Under the pieces are notes generated by a model. The model had not been told where the DNA came from. It saw nothing but the letters and a program-made list of their open reading frames with translations, and ran no database searches. A stretch of 9,756 nucleotides of DNA, from assembly GCA_022561955.1 (NCBI GenBank), contig JADFQF010000023.1, positions 1-9,756 on the forward strand. Reading direction: 5' to 3'. This DNA comes from Chloroflexota bacterium (GTDB lineage: Bacteria > Chloroflexota > Dehalococcoidia > SAR202 > UBA11138). Each line of letters begins with the position of its first letter. The first letter of the stretch is position 1. The translations under genes and the position numbers were made by a program. Of the stretch, positions 1 through 6,786 are shown piece after piece.

Positions 1-692
1 GTCCCCGTGACCTCCTGTTCTTGAAGATGGTGCGATTGCGTGAGAAGAAGCCGGTCGTCGTCGTCACCAGGCAGATCGCGGCCAGCGGCGGATTCCTGAT
101 GGCCATGGGAGCGAACTACATCTACGCCCATCCCAGCACTTTTGTCGGCAGCGTCGGCGTAATACTGTTCACGCCCACGGACCCACGCCCCGACGAGAGG
201 ATCGTGACGACCGGCCCCGCAAAGATAACGGGCGGCTCGACACGGACCTTCATCAGCATGGCGGAGACGATCAAGGAGAATTTCGTGAGCACCGTCGTGG
301 CCCAGAGGGGCGACCGATTGCGGATTACTCCCCAGGAGATATCGGAGGCCAGGCTGTACCTTGGCTCCGACGCCGTGCGAGCTGGTCTCGTGGACGCCCT
401 GGGGACGGACGACGATGCGATAGCCATGGCGGCGCGTCTGGCCGGTATCTCCAACTACGATCTGTTCAAGGTAAACGAGAGGGTGCTCGAAGACTGTATC
501 CGCACGGTGCAGCGGATTATCGAGCCTCTGGACTCGGAGCAGGTGGATGTGAATTTGCCGGGCGTACCGTGTGCCACCGCCCTCTTTCCAGCGGAGCGGA
601 GTCGCTTCCCACGCAGTCGCGCAGACTCGGACCTTCTGTCCCGCGCAGCCATCCCGGAGATGCTTTATCTTTATGTCACTCCTTCGGAATAA
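1..692 (+). CDS. S49 family (SppA-like) serine peptidase, 3' part, 5' end outside window
   Basis: The reading frame is already open at base 3, so the N-terminus lies upstream and the TTG at 21 need not be a real start. The S49 signature is clear: an A-A-S-G-G motif whose serine (codon 84-86) is the expected nucleophile, followed by a hydrophobic stretch and G-S-V-G-V-I, as in SppA. The expected catalytic lysine sits in T-T-G-P-A-K (Lys codon 222-224), matching the Ser/Lys dyad of Bacillus-type SppA. The later G-S-D-A-V-R-A-G-L-V-D motif is also typical. About 60 residues follow the S49 core. SppA-type enzymes cleave membrane-inserted signal peptides or small membrane proteins. The last 20 bases overlap the next gene, which suggests translational coupling. 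The family is confident; the exact subfamily and substrate are unknown. AGG and ATA codons are common here. Confidence 0.88.
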   Translation, partial: PRDLLFLKMVRLREKKPVVVVTRQIAASGGFLMAMGANYIYAHPSTFVGSVGVILFTPTDPRPDERIVTTGPAKITGGSTRTFISMAETIKENFVSTVVAQRGDRLRITPQEISEARLYLGSDAVRAGLVDALGTDDDAIAMAARLAGISNYDLFKVNERVLEDCIRTVQRIIEPLDSEQVDVNLPGVPCATALFPAERSRFPRSRADSDLLSRAAIPEMLYLYVTPSE

Positions 693-2004
693 GACCTGGA
701 TTCTGACGCTGGCGCCGATAACGGGCGTGCTGTTTTTTGGCGCGGCGTTCGGATTTTTTTATAGGGGAGTCTACGAACCTCCTCCGGCGAATCTCGTGGC
801 CTACCAGGATACGATACCCCAGACGCTCCCTGTGAGGAGTCATGTCGAAAATCCCGTCCAGCGAAATGGCCTTCTGCTGGTGGACAACGCCCACGCCACG
901 AGCTATGACGAAAACGAGATCTCCGGCCTGCTGGCGAGGGTGGCTGACAGGGGATACTCAATCGAGTTTCTTGGAGACCGCTCCCTCCCGCCGTTTCGAC
1001 CGGAAGAGCGGCTCGCCTTGCTTCAAGAGAAGCTGCCGAAGGCCGATACCTTCGCGGTAATTCTGCCCAGGGTGGACTTCAAGAGGGCAGAGCTGGATGT
1101 GGTTAACGAGTTCATAAGAAAAGGCGGCAGGCTTCTTCTCATAGGCGACCCCGGGAGGCCGCACGACATCAACGCCCTGGCGGAGGAGTTTGGAATCCTC
1201 TTTCAGGAGGGCTTCCTTTACAACCTCGTCGAGCACGACCTCAATTTTCATAACATACTGGTGAGGGATTTCAGCCCGGACGAGGTCACGCAGGGCCTGA
1301 GCGAGGTAGTGTTTTATACGGCGGCGGGAGTGAAATCATCCGGGCCCAAGCTCGCCTTCACGGATGAAAACACTTTTTCTTCCATGGTCCAGCAGGTCGA
1401 GCCCTTTAGCCCCATCGTTAAGAGCACCGACGGTCAGGTATTGGCCCTGGGCGACTTTTCGTTCATGCTGCCGCCCAACAGCACGACGCTGGACAACGAC
1501 AGACTCATCTCCAACATCGCCGACTTCCTGACCAACAGCGACCGGAGATTCGACCTTGCCGACTTTCCATATCTGTTCAGGGGCGAAGTCGACATCCTGC
1601 TGGGAGATGCCGGGCTGTTCGAGGTCGGCTCTTCGATGAAAAGCATTCTCGGCGCCAATAACATCGCTTCCCAGATTCGCGGCGTGGAGGACGTTACCAG
1701 GGACACCGTATTCCTTGGTCTATATGAACACAGCTCGAACGTAGCCCAGTACCTGGCGCTCGCCGGCGTGCAGATCGATGACGAGATACTGACGCCCTTC
1801 ACCCCCGACATCGCTCGGGCCGGGACCAGCCTGGTGATTCTGCACGAATCGCAGGGCAGGCAGGTGTTGGTGGCGCTGGCCGAGAGTCGTGAGGACCTTG
1901 GCGAAACGATAACGCTTCTGAAGACGGGGGACTTCAAGGGTGGGCTGCTCAGTGACAACCTCGGCGTGTACCAGGTGTCGACGGCAGCGCCTCCGGTGGA
2001 ATAG
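673..2004 (+). CDS. membrane-anchored DUF4350-like protein
   Basis: I chose the ATG at 673 (443 residues) because it precedes a clear N-terminal membrane anchor: basic residues (RNK), then a hydrophobic helix at about residues 8-30. GGAG at 656-659 lies 13 bases upstream, and the gene overlaps the peptidase gene by 20 bases. The open frame before 673 is a shadow of the peptidase. After the anchor, residues about 75-310 form an alpha/beta domain with a GGRLLLIGDPGR strand-turn at about 151-162 and a later LALGDFSFM segment. This pattern is like DUF4350 and the GATase-like extracytoplasmic domains of gliding-type ABC transporter partners. The C-terminal 130 residues are soluble and I do not recognise them; there is no second membrane helix. 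DUF4350 proteins are known near MoxR/DUF58 genes in other bacteria, which fits this setting. The biochemical role is unknown, and the assignment rests on pattern recognition. Confidence 0.72.
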   Translation: MSLLRNKTWILTLAPITGVLFFGAAFGFFYRGVYEPPPANLVAYQDTIPQTLPVRSHVENPVQRNGLLLVDNAHATSYDENEISGLLARVADRGYSIEFLGDRSLPPFRPEERLALLQEKLPKADTFAVILPRVDFKRAELDVVNEFIRKGGRLLLIGDPGRPHDINALAEEFGILFQEGFLYNLVEHDLNFHNILVRDFSPDEVTQGLSEVVFYTAAGVKSSGPKLAFTDENTFSSMVQQVEPFSPIVKSTDGQVLALGDFSFMLPPNSTTLDNDRLISNIADFLTNSDRRFDLADFPYLFRGEVDILLGDAGLFEVGSSMKSILGANNIASQIRGVEDVTRDTVFLGLYEHSSNVAQYLALAGVQIDDEILTPFTPDIARAGTSLVILHESQGRQVLVALAESREDLGETITLLKTGDFKGGLLSDNLGVYQVSTAAPPVE

Positions 2005-2035
2005 GCGCATCTCCCATAGCGCGCAACCCAGATGT

Positions 2036-2040
2036 GAGGA
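2036..2040 (+). promoter_or_regulatory. ribosome binding site of the repeat lipoprotein gene
   Basis: GAGGA lies 7 bases before an in-frame TTG (2048) and 13 bases before the ATG at 2054. The spacing favours the TTG, which would add only Met-Val before the same signal peptide. The ATG is listed as the start because the lysine directly after it gives a standard lipoprotein N-region. Confidence 0.45.
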
Positions 2041-2053
2041 AACGCAATTGGTC

Positions 2054-3565
2054 ATGAAATCAGGGTTACTTTCGGCGGCCGCAACGCTACTCGCCTTTGC
2101 GATTGCCTGCGGCGTTACCAGTCCCGCACCGTTAGCCGAGCCTGCCGCCCCGGCGGCTGCTCAGACCAGCATCGCGCCCGTGGCGTCGAGCCCTCCTCCG
2201 GCTGCGCCCAGGCCCTCGGCGACCGCCGTTTCGCTCACCGCCGCGGAAAAGGGGGCGATTCAGGAGTTCGCGGCAGGGCACGTCAGGATCAATAGCCAGT
2301 GGGATAAGGCGCACGCGGCATTCGACGAGTGGCGCTCCGGGCTCACGGAGTGCAGCGCCAACGCACGGCTGGTGGGCCTGCGGCAATTTTCCAGCGATGC
2401 TTTCGCCATTCAGGCGCTCGTCCGGTCACTCCCCAGGCAGGAATCGACCCGTCACCTCGCAGACCCGCTCATCGAGGCGGCGGAGTCGGAAGAGGCGGCG
2501 TTTCGCTCGCTCCGAGACGGATGGACGCCGGCGGATATCGCCCTCTTCGAAACGGTCGACGACCAGATTTCAAACTCCGAGCGCGTTCAGAAGCAGCTCG
2601 AGGACGATCTCATCGACTTGAAGGGCAGAGTATCGAACGAGTCTCGCGTGCTTTTCCTAGTCTTCTCCTCGGAGCTCGACAAGGTGAACGCAGGCTGGGA
2701 CAAGTTCCACGAGGACTACAACGAGTTTCGGTCCGGCGGCGCCCCCCTGGCTACCTCCGCCACGGCCATCAGCCGGCAGGTCGAGGCATTCAGCCTGATA
2801 ACCTCCTCGGTACGCAAGTTGCCCCACGATCCCGCGACGGCGCCGATCACGGATATCCTGTTGGCGGCCGCGCAGGCAGAGGAGCTTTCGCTCAGAAATC
2901 TGAGGAACCCTCTCGATTCGAGCAGCGCCTCGCAGCCGCCTTCGCCCTTTGAGGACCCGGCGTTAGGCATCGACCCCAACGGTGCGGGCGAGGAGCCTGG
3001 TAACGGGGCCTCTAACGGAGATCAGAACGGCGCAGCAGAAAACGGCTCGGAGATCATCGGCTCGTTCAGGGACTTCGGCGCGCATATCGTGCGTAGCGAC
3101 GCCGACCGACGCCGGGCCGCAGAATCCATTGGCGATCTGCTCATCGAGACCTCCGAGGATAATCGGCGGGCCGTCGACGCCTTCGAGACCGAATACCAGG
3201 CACTCAGTACCGAATGGGCAAGCCTTCATCAGGATTACAAGGAATGGCGGTCCTCCCAGGGTGGCTGCGACACGACAGAGGCGGCGCAGAGTCTTTCCCA
3301 ATTTTCGACGGAGTTCTCGAAGGTCGTGAACGATATCCGAAACCTCTCTACCACGCCCTTGCTCAGGCCCATCGGAGAGCTGTTCGTACAGGCCGCCGAG
3401 AGGGAGCAGGTCTCGCTGCGAGACTTGCAATCGGAGTGGCGTCCCTTCGATGCGAGCGTCTACGAAGGGATCGACAAAGAGCGCCGGACGGGCTCGAAGC
3501 TGCGGCGTCAGGTCGCTGCCGGCCTCGGCAACCTTCTGGCAGAGTACTTGTTGAGCGGGCGGTAA
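2054..3565 (+). CDS. putative lipoprotein with three diverged helical repeats
   Basis: This protein has 503 residues from the ATG at 2054. A TTG at 2048 is an equally possible start. MKS, a hydrophobic helix and A-I-A-C (Cys19) form a weak but plausible lipoprotein signal. A linker rich in Ala and Pro runs to about residue 60. Three related helical units follow, centred on Trp83, Trp215 and Trp388. They share W-x3-H-x2-[F/Y]-x-E-[W/F]-R-S, then an [V/I]-R-x-L step (less exact in copy 3), then A-A-x2-E-x2-[S/F]-x-R-[D/N]-L. Copies 1 and 3 also share a W-x-P-x-D segment after the last motif. In copy 2 this is replaced by a low-complexity Asn/Gly/Glu/Pro linker at about residues 292-330. Copies 1 and 3 each have a cysteine shortly after the first motif. 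The charge and helix pattern suggests surface-exposed helical bundles. I do not recognise the family. It probably sits outside the cytoplasmic membrane and could be a scaffold or binding protein; that is inference. Confidence 0.72.
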   Translation: MKSGLLSAAATLLAFAIACGVTSPAPLAEPAAPAAAQTSIAPVASSPPPAAPRPSATAVSLTAAEKGAIQEFAAGHVRINSQWDKAHAAFDEWRSGLTECSANARLVGLRQFSSDAFAIQALVRSLPRQESTRHLADPLIEAAESEEAAFRSLRDGWTPADIALFETVDDQISNSERVQKQLEDDLIDLKGRVSNESRVLFLVFSSELDKVNAGWDKFHEDYNEFRSGGAPLATSATAISRQVEAFSLITSSVRKLPHDPATAPITDILLAAAQAEELSLRNLRNPLDSSSASQPPSPFEDPALGIDPNGAGEEPGNGASNGDQNGAAENGSEIIGSFRDFGAHIVRSDADRRRAAESIGDLLIETSEDNRRAVDAFETEYQALSTEWASLHQDYKEWRSSQGGCDTTEAAQSLSQFSTEFSKVVNDIRNLSTTPLLRPIGELFVQAAEREQVSLRDLQSEWRPFDASVYEGIDKERRTGSKLRRQVAAGLGNLLAEYLLSGR

Positions 3566-3589
3566 GGCGAAGTACCGTGGCCCTTGGTA

Positions 3590-3612
3590 GCCGGGCAGTC
3601 TTCCTCCCCGGC
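3590..3612 (+). terminator. possible transcription terminator hairpin after the lipoprotein gene
   Basis: GCCGGG (3590-3595) can pair with CCCGGC (3607-3612) around an 11-base loop, 24 bases after the lipoprotein stop codon. No T-run follows, so it is not a canonical intrinsic terminator. It could be a weak terminator or an mRNA 3'-end stabiliser. Confidence 0.3.
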
Positions 3613-3683
3613 GGACCGGCTCCGCGCACCCAATTCGACTCGATGTGTTCCCCTGTGGCAGTTGCACACGAAATGCCAAGAAA

Positions 3684-3704
3684 AGGCAAATGGAATTATT
3701 GCCT
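3684..3704 (+). other. inverted repeat in the MoxR upstream region
   Basis: AGGCAA (3684-3689) and TTGCCT (3699-3704) form a perfect 6-base inverted repeat around a 9-base AT-rich centre. There is no T-run. It could be an operator half-site pair or a small RNA hairpin. It lies about 40 bases upstream of the possible -10 box. Confidence 0.35.
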
Positions 3705-3732
3705 GCGATGTGCCCCAGCAAACTCCTGGCAC

Positions 3733-3777
3733 ACAAATCGTCTTGTATGATATGAGTGTAAGGCGGACAAATCGTCT
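3733..3777 (+). repeat. 11-base perfect direct repeat, two copies
   Basis: ACAAATCGTCT occurs at 3733-3743 and again at 3767-3777, 34 bases apart start to start, or a little over three helical turns. The copies flank the possible -10 box at 3746-3751. This arrangement suits a pair of binding sites for a regulator controlling the MoxR operon. No regulator gene is in the window. Confidence 0.55.
3746..3751 (+). promoter_or_regulatory. possible -10 box for the MoxR-Bat operon
   Basis: TATGAT matches the TATAAT consensus at five of six positions and is preceded directly by TG. I find no convincing -35 element at 16-18 bases upstream, so any promoter here would be weak, activator-dependent or dependent on another sigma factor. 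It lies about 104 bases before the MoxR start. Confidence 0.28.
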
Positions 3778-3844
3778 CCGAGGGCATTCGATAAATGGAT
3801 TTTCCAGGACCCGTTTCTCATGGGCCCGATTTCTTCGCACGCTG

Positions 3845-3850
3845 AGGAGG
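3845..3850 (+). promoter_or_regulatory. ribosome binding site that fixes the MoxR start
   Basis: A perfect AGGAGG lies 4 bases before TTG 3855. The next in-frame candidate, GTG at 3894, has no comparable site. The spacing is short but the match is the strongest in the window, so TTG 3855 is preferred. Confidence 0.6.
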
Positions 3851-3854
3851 ACCG

Positions 3855-4850
3855 TTGGTTAAGCTCGCTGACGTAGAAGATATAAATCTACGTGTGGAAC
3901 AAGAAGTCAAGTTCGTACAGATACTGCTGACCGAGGTCAGAAAGGTAATCGTCGGACAGGACGCGCTGTTGGAGCGTGTGCTCATAGGACTTCTCGCCGA
4001 CGGCCACGTCCTGCTGGAGGGCGTGCCGGGACTGGCGAAGACACTTCTGGTCAAGACGATCGCCAGCGCGATTCAGGCCAAGTATTCGAGGATACAGTTT
4101 ACGCCGGACCTTCTCCCCGCCGACCTGATTGGTACACAGATCTACAATCCCAGGACCAACGAGTTCAGCATTCATCAGGGACCGATTTTCGCCAACCTGG
4201 TACTTGCGGACGAGATAAACCGCGCTCCCGCCAAGGTCCAAAGCGCGCTCCTCGAAGCGATGCAGGAACGCCAGGTGACCATTGGCGACACCACCTACAA
4301 ACTAGGAGAGCTGTTCCTGGTATTAGCCACGCAAAACCCGATCGAGCAGGAAGGGACCTATCCGCTGCCCGAGGCCCAGGTCGACCGCTTCATGCTAAAG
4401 GTGATCGTCGACTATCCTTCCAGGGAAGAGGAGAAGGAGATTGTCGAACGGATGACCAGAGAGCCGGACCCGCCTATTTCGCCGGTGATACACGCCGATG
4501 CCATCATGCGGGCCAGGAAGGTCATTCGGGACATCTACGTCGACGAGAAGATCATGGACTACGTGCTGGACCTCGTTATCGCCACCCGCGACCCGGCGAA
4601 GCGGCAGCTCAGTGAGCTCAAGCCATATATCGAATTCGGGGCATCTCCAAGGGCGAGCATCTATCTCGTGATGGCGGCGCGGGCGCGTGCCTTCCTGAAA
4701 GGCAGGGCATACGTCACGCCGGAGGATGTGAAGCAGCTGGCTCCGGATGTGCTGCGACATCGCATCATCATCACCTATGAGGCCGAAGCGGAAGAGGTCA
4801 CCTCCTCTGATATTGTCCAGCGGATACTGGACCACGTGGAAGTACCATAG
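3855..4850 (+). CDS. MoxR family AAA+ ATPase
   Basis: This protein has 331 residues, normal for MoxR, and starts at TTG behind AGGAGG. All the ATPase elements are visible: Walker A G-V-P-G-L-A-K-T at 56-63, Walker B L-V-L-A-D-E at 115-120 followed by I-N-R-A-P, sensor 1 in L-A-T-Q-N-P (Asn161), the E-G-T-Y-P-L-P-E-A-Q-x-D-R-F motif at about 166-179, and the C-terminal lid motif G-A-S-P-R-A. There is no signal or membrane helix, so it should be cytoplasmic. MoxR proteins act as ATP-driven, chaperone-like factors for VWA-domain partners, and three such partner genes follow. The DUF58 start lies 1 base after its stop, which implies translational coupling. It heads the operon and is likely transcribed from the 3566-3854 region. 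The family assignment is very secure; the substrate is not known. Confidence 0.96.
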   Translation: MVKLADVEDINLRVEQEVKFVQILLTEVRKVIVGQDALLERVLIGLLADGHVLLEGVPGLAKTLLVKTIASAIQAKYSRIQFTPDLLPADLIGTQIYNPRTNEFSIHQGPIFANLVLADEINRAPAKVQSALLEAMQERQVTIGDTTYKLGELFLVLATQNPIEQEGTYPLPEAQVDRFMLKVIVDYPSREEEKEIVERMTREPDPPISPVIHADAIMRARKVIRDIYVDEKIMDYVLDLVIATRDPAKRQLSELKPYIEFGASPRASIYLVMAARARAFLKGRAYVTPEDVKQLAPDVLRHRIIITYEAEAEEVTSSDIVQRILDHVEVP

Positions 4851-4851
4851 C

Positions 4852-5739
4852 TTGCTGACCACAGATCTGATGAAAAAGGTCCGGCAGATCGAGATCGGCA
4901 CCCGCCATCTCGTCACCGAGAGCTTCGCCGGCGAGTACCGTTCGGTATTCAAGGGCCAGGGAATGGAATTCGACGATGTCCGTCCGTACAGTCCGGGCGA
5001 CGACATCAGGCTGATCGACTGGAACGTAACCGCCCGCATGGGCTCCCTCTTCATCAGGCGCTATAGGGAAGAAAGGGAGCTGACCGTAATGCTGGCGGTG
5101 GACGCGAGCGGCTCGTCCGACTTTGGGACAGTTAACAGGTATAAACGCGAGCTCGCAGCCGAGCTGGGCGCCGTGCTGTCCTTCGCCGCGACTCAGAACA
5201 ACGACAACGTTGGCCTGCTGATTTTCACGGACCGGATCGAGATGATGATGCCCCCCCGCAAGGGTAAACGGCACATCCTGAGGCTGATTCGCGATCTGTT
5301 GGCCTTCGTCCCCCAGTCGCGCGGCACCGATCTAAGGCTTGCTTTCAACACGATCAATCGAATCATTAAAAGACACAGCGTCGTATTCGTCATATCCGAC
5401 TTTCTGGCCGACCCCGAGATCTATCGAAGCTCTCTGAGTATCACGAGCCAGCGCCACGATGTCATCGCCATAGACGTCAGCGACCCCATGGAGCGAGTGA
5501 TACCAAAGGTCGGACTCATGGCCCTGAAGGACGCGGAGACCGACGAAGTTAGCTGGATCGATACGGATAGCCGCCGCTGGCGCGACGACTTCACCGGGCG
5601 CGTCGAGAGCATGGACAATTTGAAGAGCCGGACCTTCGAAAGCCTGGGCGTGGACTACGTGAAGGTCTCCACGGACAAGGACTACGTGTCCGATTTGACG
5701 GCCTTCTTCCGGAAGCGCTCGAAGCGTAGGCCTCGTTAG
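4852..5739 (+). CDS. DUF58 domain protein (VWA-like), MoxR partner
   Basis: This protein has 295 residues from TTG 4852, placed 1 base after the MoxR stop with GGAAG at 4838-4842 as a fair ribosome site. ATG 4870 is a possible start but has no ribosome site and would cut off residues that DUF58 proteins normally carry before K-V-R-x-I-E. The DUF58 core is intact: F-A-G-E-Y-R-S-x-F-K-G-x-G near the start, then Y-S-P-G-D-D-I-R-L-I-D-W-N (Trp57). It carries a VWA-like metal site with D-A-S-G-S at 84-88, Thr159 in R-G-T-D-L, and Asp183 in I-S-D-F. No membrane helix is present, so this is the short, soluble form. It normally pairs with MoxR and is expected at the cytoplasmic face with the membrane VWA proteins encoded downstream. 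Confidence 0.93.
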   Translation: MLTTDLMKKVRQIEIGTRHLVTESFAGEYRSVFKGQGMEFDDVRPYSPGDDIRLIDWNVTARMGSLFIRRYREERELTVMLAVDASGSSDFGTVNRYKRELAAELGAVLSFAATQNNDNVGLLIFTDRIEMMMPPRKGKRHILRLIRDLLAFVPQSRGTDLRLAFNTINRIIKRHSVVFVISDFLADPEIYRSSLSITSQRHDVIAIDVSDPMERVIPKVGLMALKDAETDEVSWIDTDSRRWRDDFTGRVESMDNLKSRTFESLGVDYVKVSTDKDYVSDLTAFFRKRSKRRPR

Positions 5740-5799
5740 TTTCAACGATCTCGTAACAAAATCGCATTCCCGAATACCGCTATTTGAAGACCTGCGAAC

Positions 5800-6786
5800 A
5801 TGACATTTCCAGACATCAAATATCTTGCCGTAATCTTGATATTGTCCGCGGCTCTTCTCGTGGCCCCGAGGCAGGCGCAGGCGCAGACGCCGTCCGAGCC
5901 CAACGTGACCATGACCGCCGACACGAACCGGCTGACCGTTGGGGACCCGGTTACGCTTACGGTCCTCGCCTCGTACCCATACGGTCATACGCCGGTGTTC
6001 CCGAAGCTGCCCGCAAAGTGGGGTGAGCTGGAAGTGATGGACCAGAGCGCGGTGCAATACGGCGCCGGCACCGCGGGAACGCAGACCGCCCAACAAGAGA
6101 TCGTCGTGACCTTATTTTCTTTTGGCGCCTGGGAAACACCCGAGTTTACCGTCACCTTCGTCGATGTCGCAGGGGAGACGGAAGCCCTGGCATCGGCGCC
6201 CGTAGCTCTCGAGGTGCTTTCGCTTCTGCCGGAGGGCGCGAACGAGCTACGCGATATCAGGCCCCAGGCATCCATAAATTTCCCCTTCCTACAGCCGTGG
6301 ATGATCGCCGGCCTCGCCGGCCTGGGCATGACAATCGTGGGCTTCCTCGCGAACATTATCCCTCGGGTGTGGCGATGGGTCGCGGTGAGGTATCAGAAAG
6401 AGAAAAAGCTGCCCACCCCATTTCAGCTGGCACACGGTGAGTTCAGAGAAATCGAGACCTCGGACCTTCCGGGAAGAGGACTCATCGCGGACCACTACGC
6501 GCTCGTTTCAGGCGTCGTCCGTCGCTACCTCCAAAGGGAATACGAAGTGTCCGCCCTGGACCACACGACCCGTGAGATCGGCATCGCCCTGGAGCTCACA
6601 TCTGTGCCAAGCGAAGATATCGACCGTATTACCCAGCTGCTGGCGATCGCTGATCACGCAAAGTTCGCGAGGTTTTCCATAGAGATTGATTCGGCAAGAG
6701 ATTTCACGAGGAAGGCCCGAGACATAGTCGAAGTGATAACGCCGGTGGCGACGTGGACGGGACGAGACGGCGGTCAAGTACGATGA
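5800..6786 (+). CDS. BatD-like single-pass membrane protein
   Basis: This protein has 328 residues. A signal peptide runs to a likely A-Q-A cleavage site at about 28. Residues 30-165 form a beta-rich extracytoplasmic region starting with a T-V-G-D-P-V-T-L-T-V segment typical of BatD and other Ig-like domains. One membrane helix follows at about 167-187, then a basic stretch and a cytoplasmic helical domain of about 130 residues. This layout and its place between DUF58 and a VWA gene match the BatD/DUF4381-type partner of Bat operons. It is shorter than canonical BatD, with apparently one outer domain. The gene starts 60 bases after DUF58 with only a weak GAAGA site, and its stop overlaps the next ATG (ATGA at 6783-6786). 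A role linking the periplasmic or outer face to the VWA platform is inferred. Confidence 0.75.
   Translation: MTFPDIKYLAVILILSAALLVAPRQAQAQTPSEPNVTMTADTNRLTVGDPVTLTVLASYPYGHTPVFPKLPAKWGELEVMDQSAVQYGAGTAGTQTAQQEIVVTLFSFGAWETPEFTVTFVDVAGETEALASAPVALEVLSLLPEGANELRDIRPQASINFPFLQPWMIAGLAGLGMTIVGFLANIIPRVWRWVAVRYQKEKKLPTPFQLAHGEFREIETSDLPGRGLIADHYALVSGVVRRYLQREYEVSALDHTTREIGIALELTSVPSEDIDRITQLLAIADHAKFARFSIEIDSARDFTRKARDIVEVITPVATWTGRDGGQVR

Larger units (their letters stand above)
3566..3854 (+). other. non-coding region before the Bat operon
   Basis: This 289-base gap is the largest in the window. It separates the lipoprotein gene from the MoxR operon and I see no credible gene in it. It holds a GC-rich hairpin near its start, a second hairpin at 3684-3704, an 11-base perfect direct repeat at 3733-3743 and 3767-3777, a possible -10 box between the repeat copies, and a strong Shine-Dalgarno sequence at its end. 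Short words also recur: CGATGTG at 3641 and 3706, and TGGCA at 3656 and 3727, with its complement TGCCA at 3674. The content is that of a terminator plus a regulated promoter. Confidence 0.6.

Noticed and set aside
2329..2952. 207-codon open frame on the + strand inside the lipoprotein gene
   Set aside because: It is an arginine-rich shadow frame without motifs; the overlapping frame carries the repeats.
3214..3750. 178-codon + strand frame running into the non-coding gap
   Set aside because: Most of it overlaps the lipoprotein gene in another frame, and it is low-complexity and arginine-rich. The part in the gap shows no motif or ribosome site.
2963..3787. 274-codon open frame on the - strand
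   Set aside because: It lies antisense to the repeat lipoprotein and its downstream gap, has no recognisable motif, and the + strand gene has a signal peptide and internal repeats.
3566..3854. CRISPR-like or tandem repeat array
   Set aside because: Only two copies of one 11-base word and scattered 5-7-base words are present, without regular spacing or enough copies.
4395..5054. 219-codon open frame on the - strand
   Set aside because: It is antisense to the conserved MoxR and DUF58 coding regions, whose motifs are unmistakable.
5332..6096. 254-codon open frame on the - strand
   Set aside because: It is antisense across the DUF58 end and the BatD-like start, with no motif and a composition typical of a GC-rich shadow frame.
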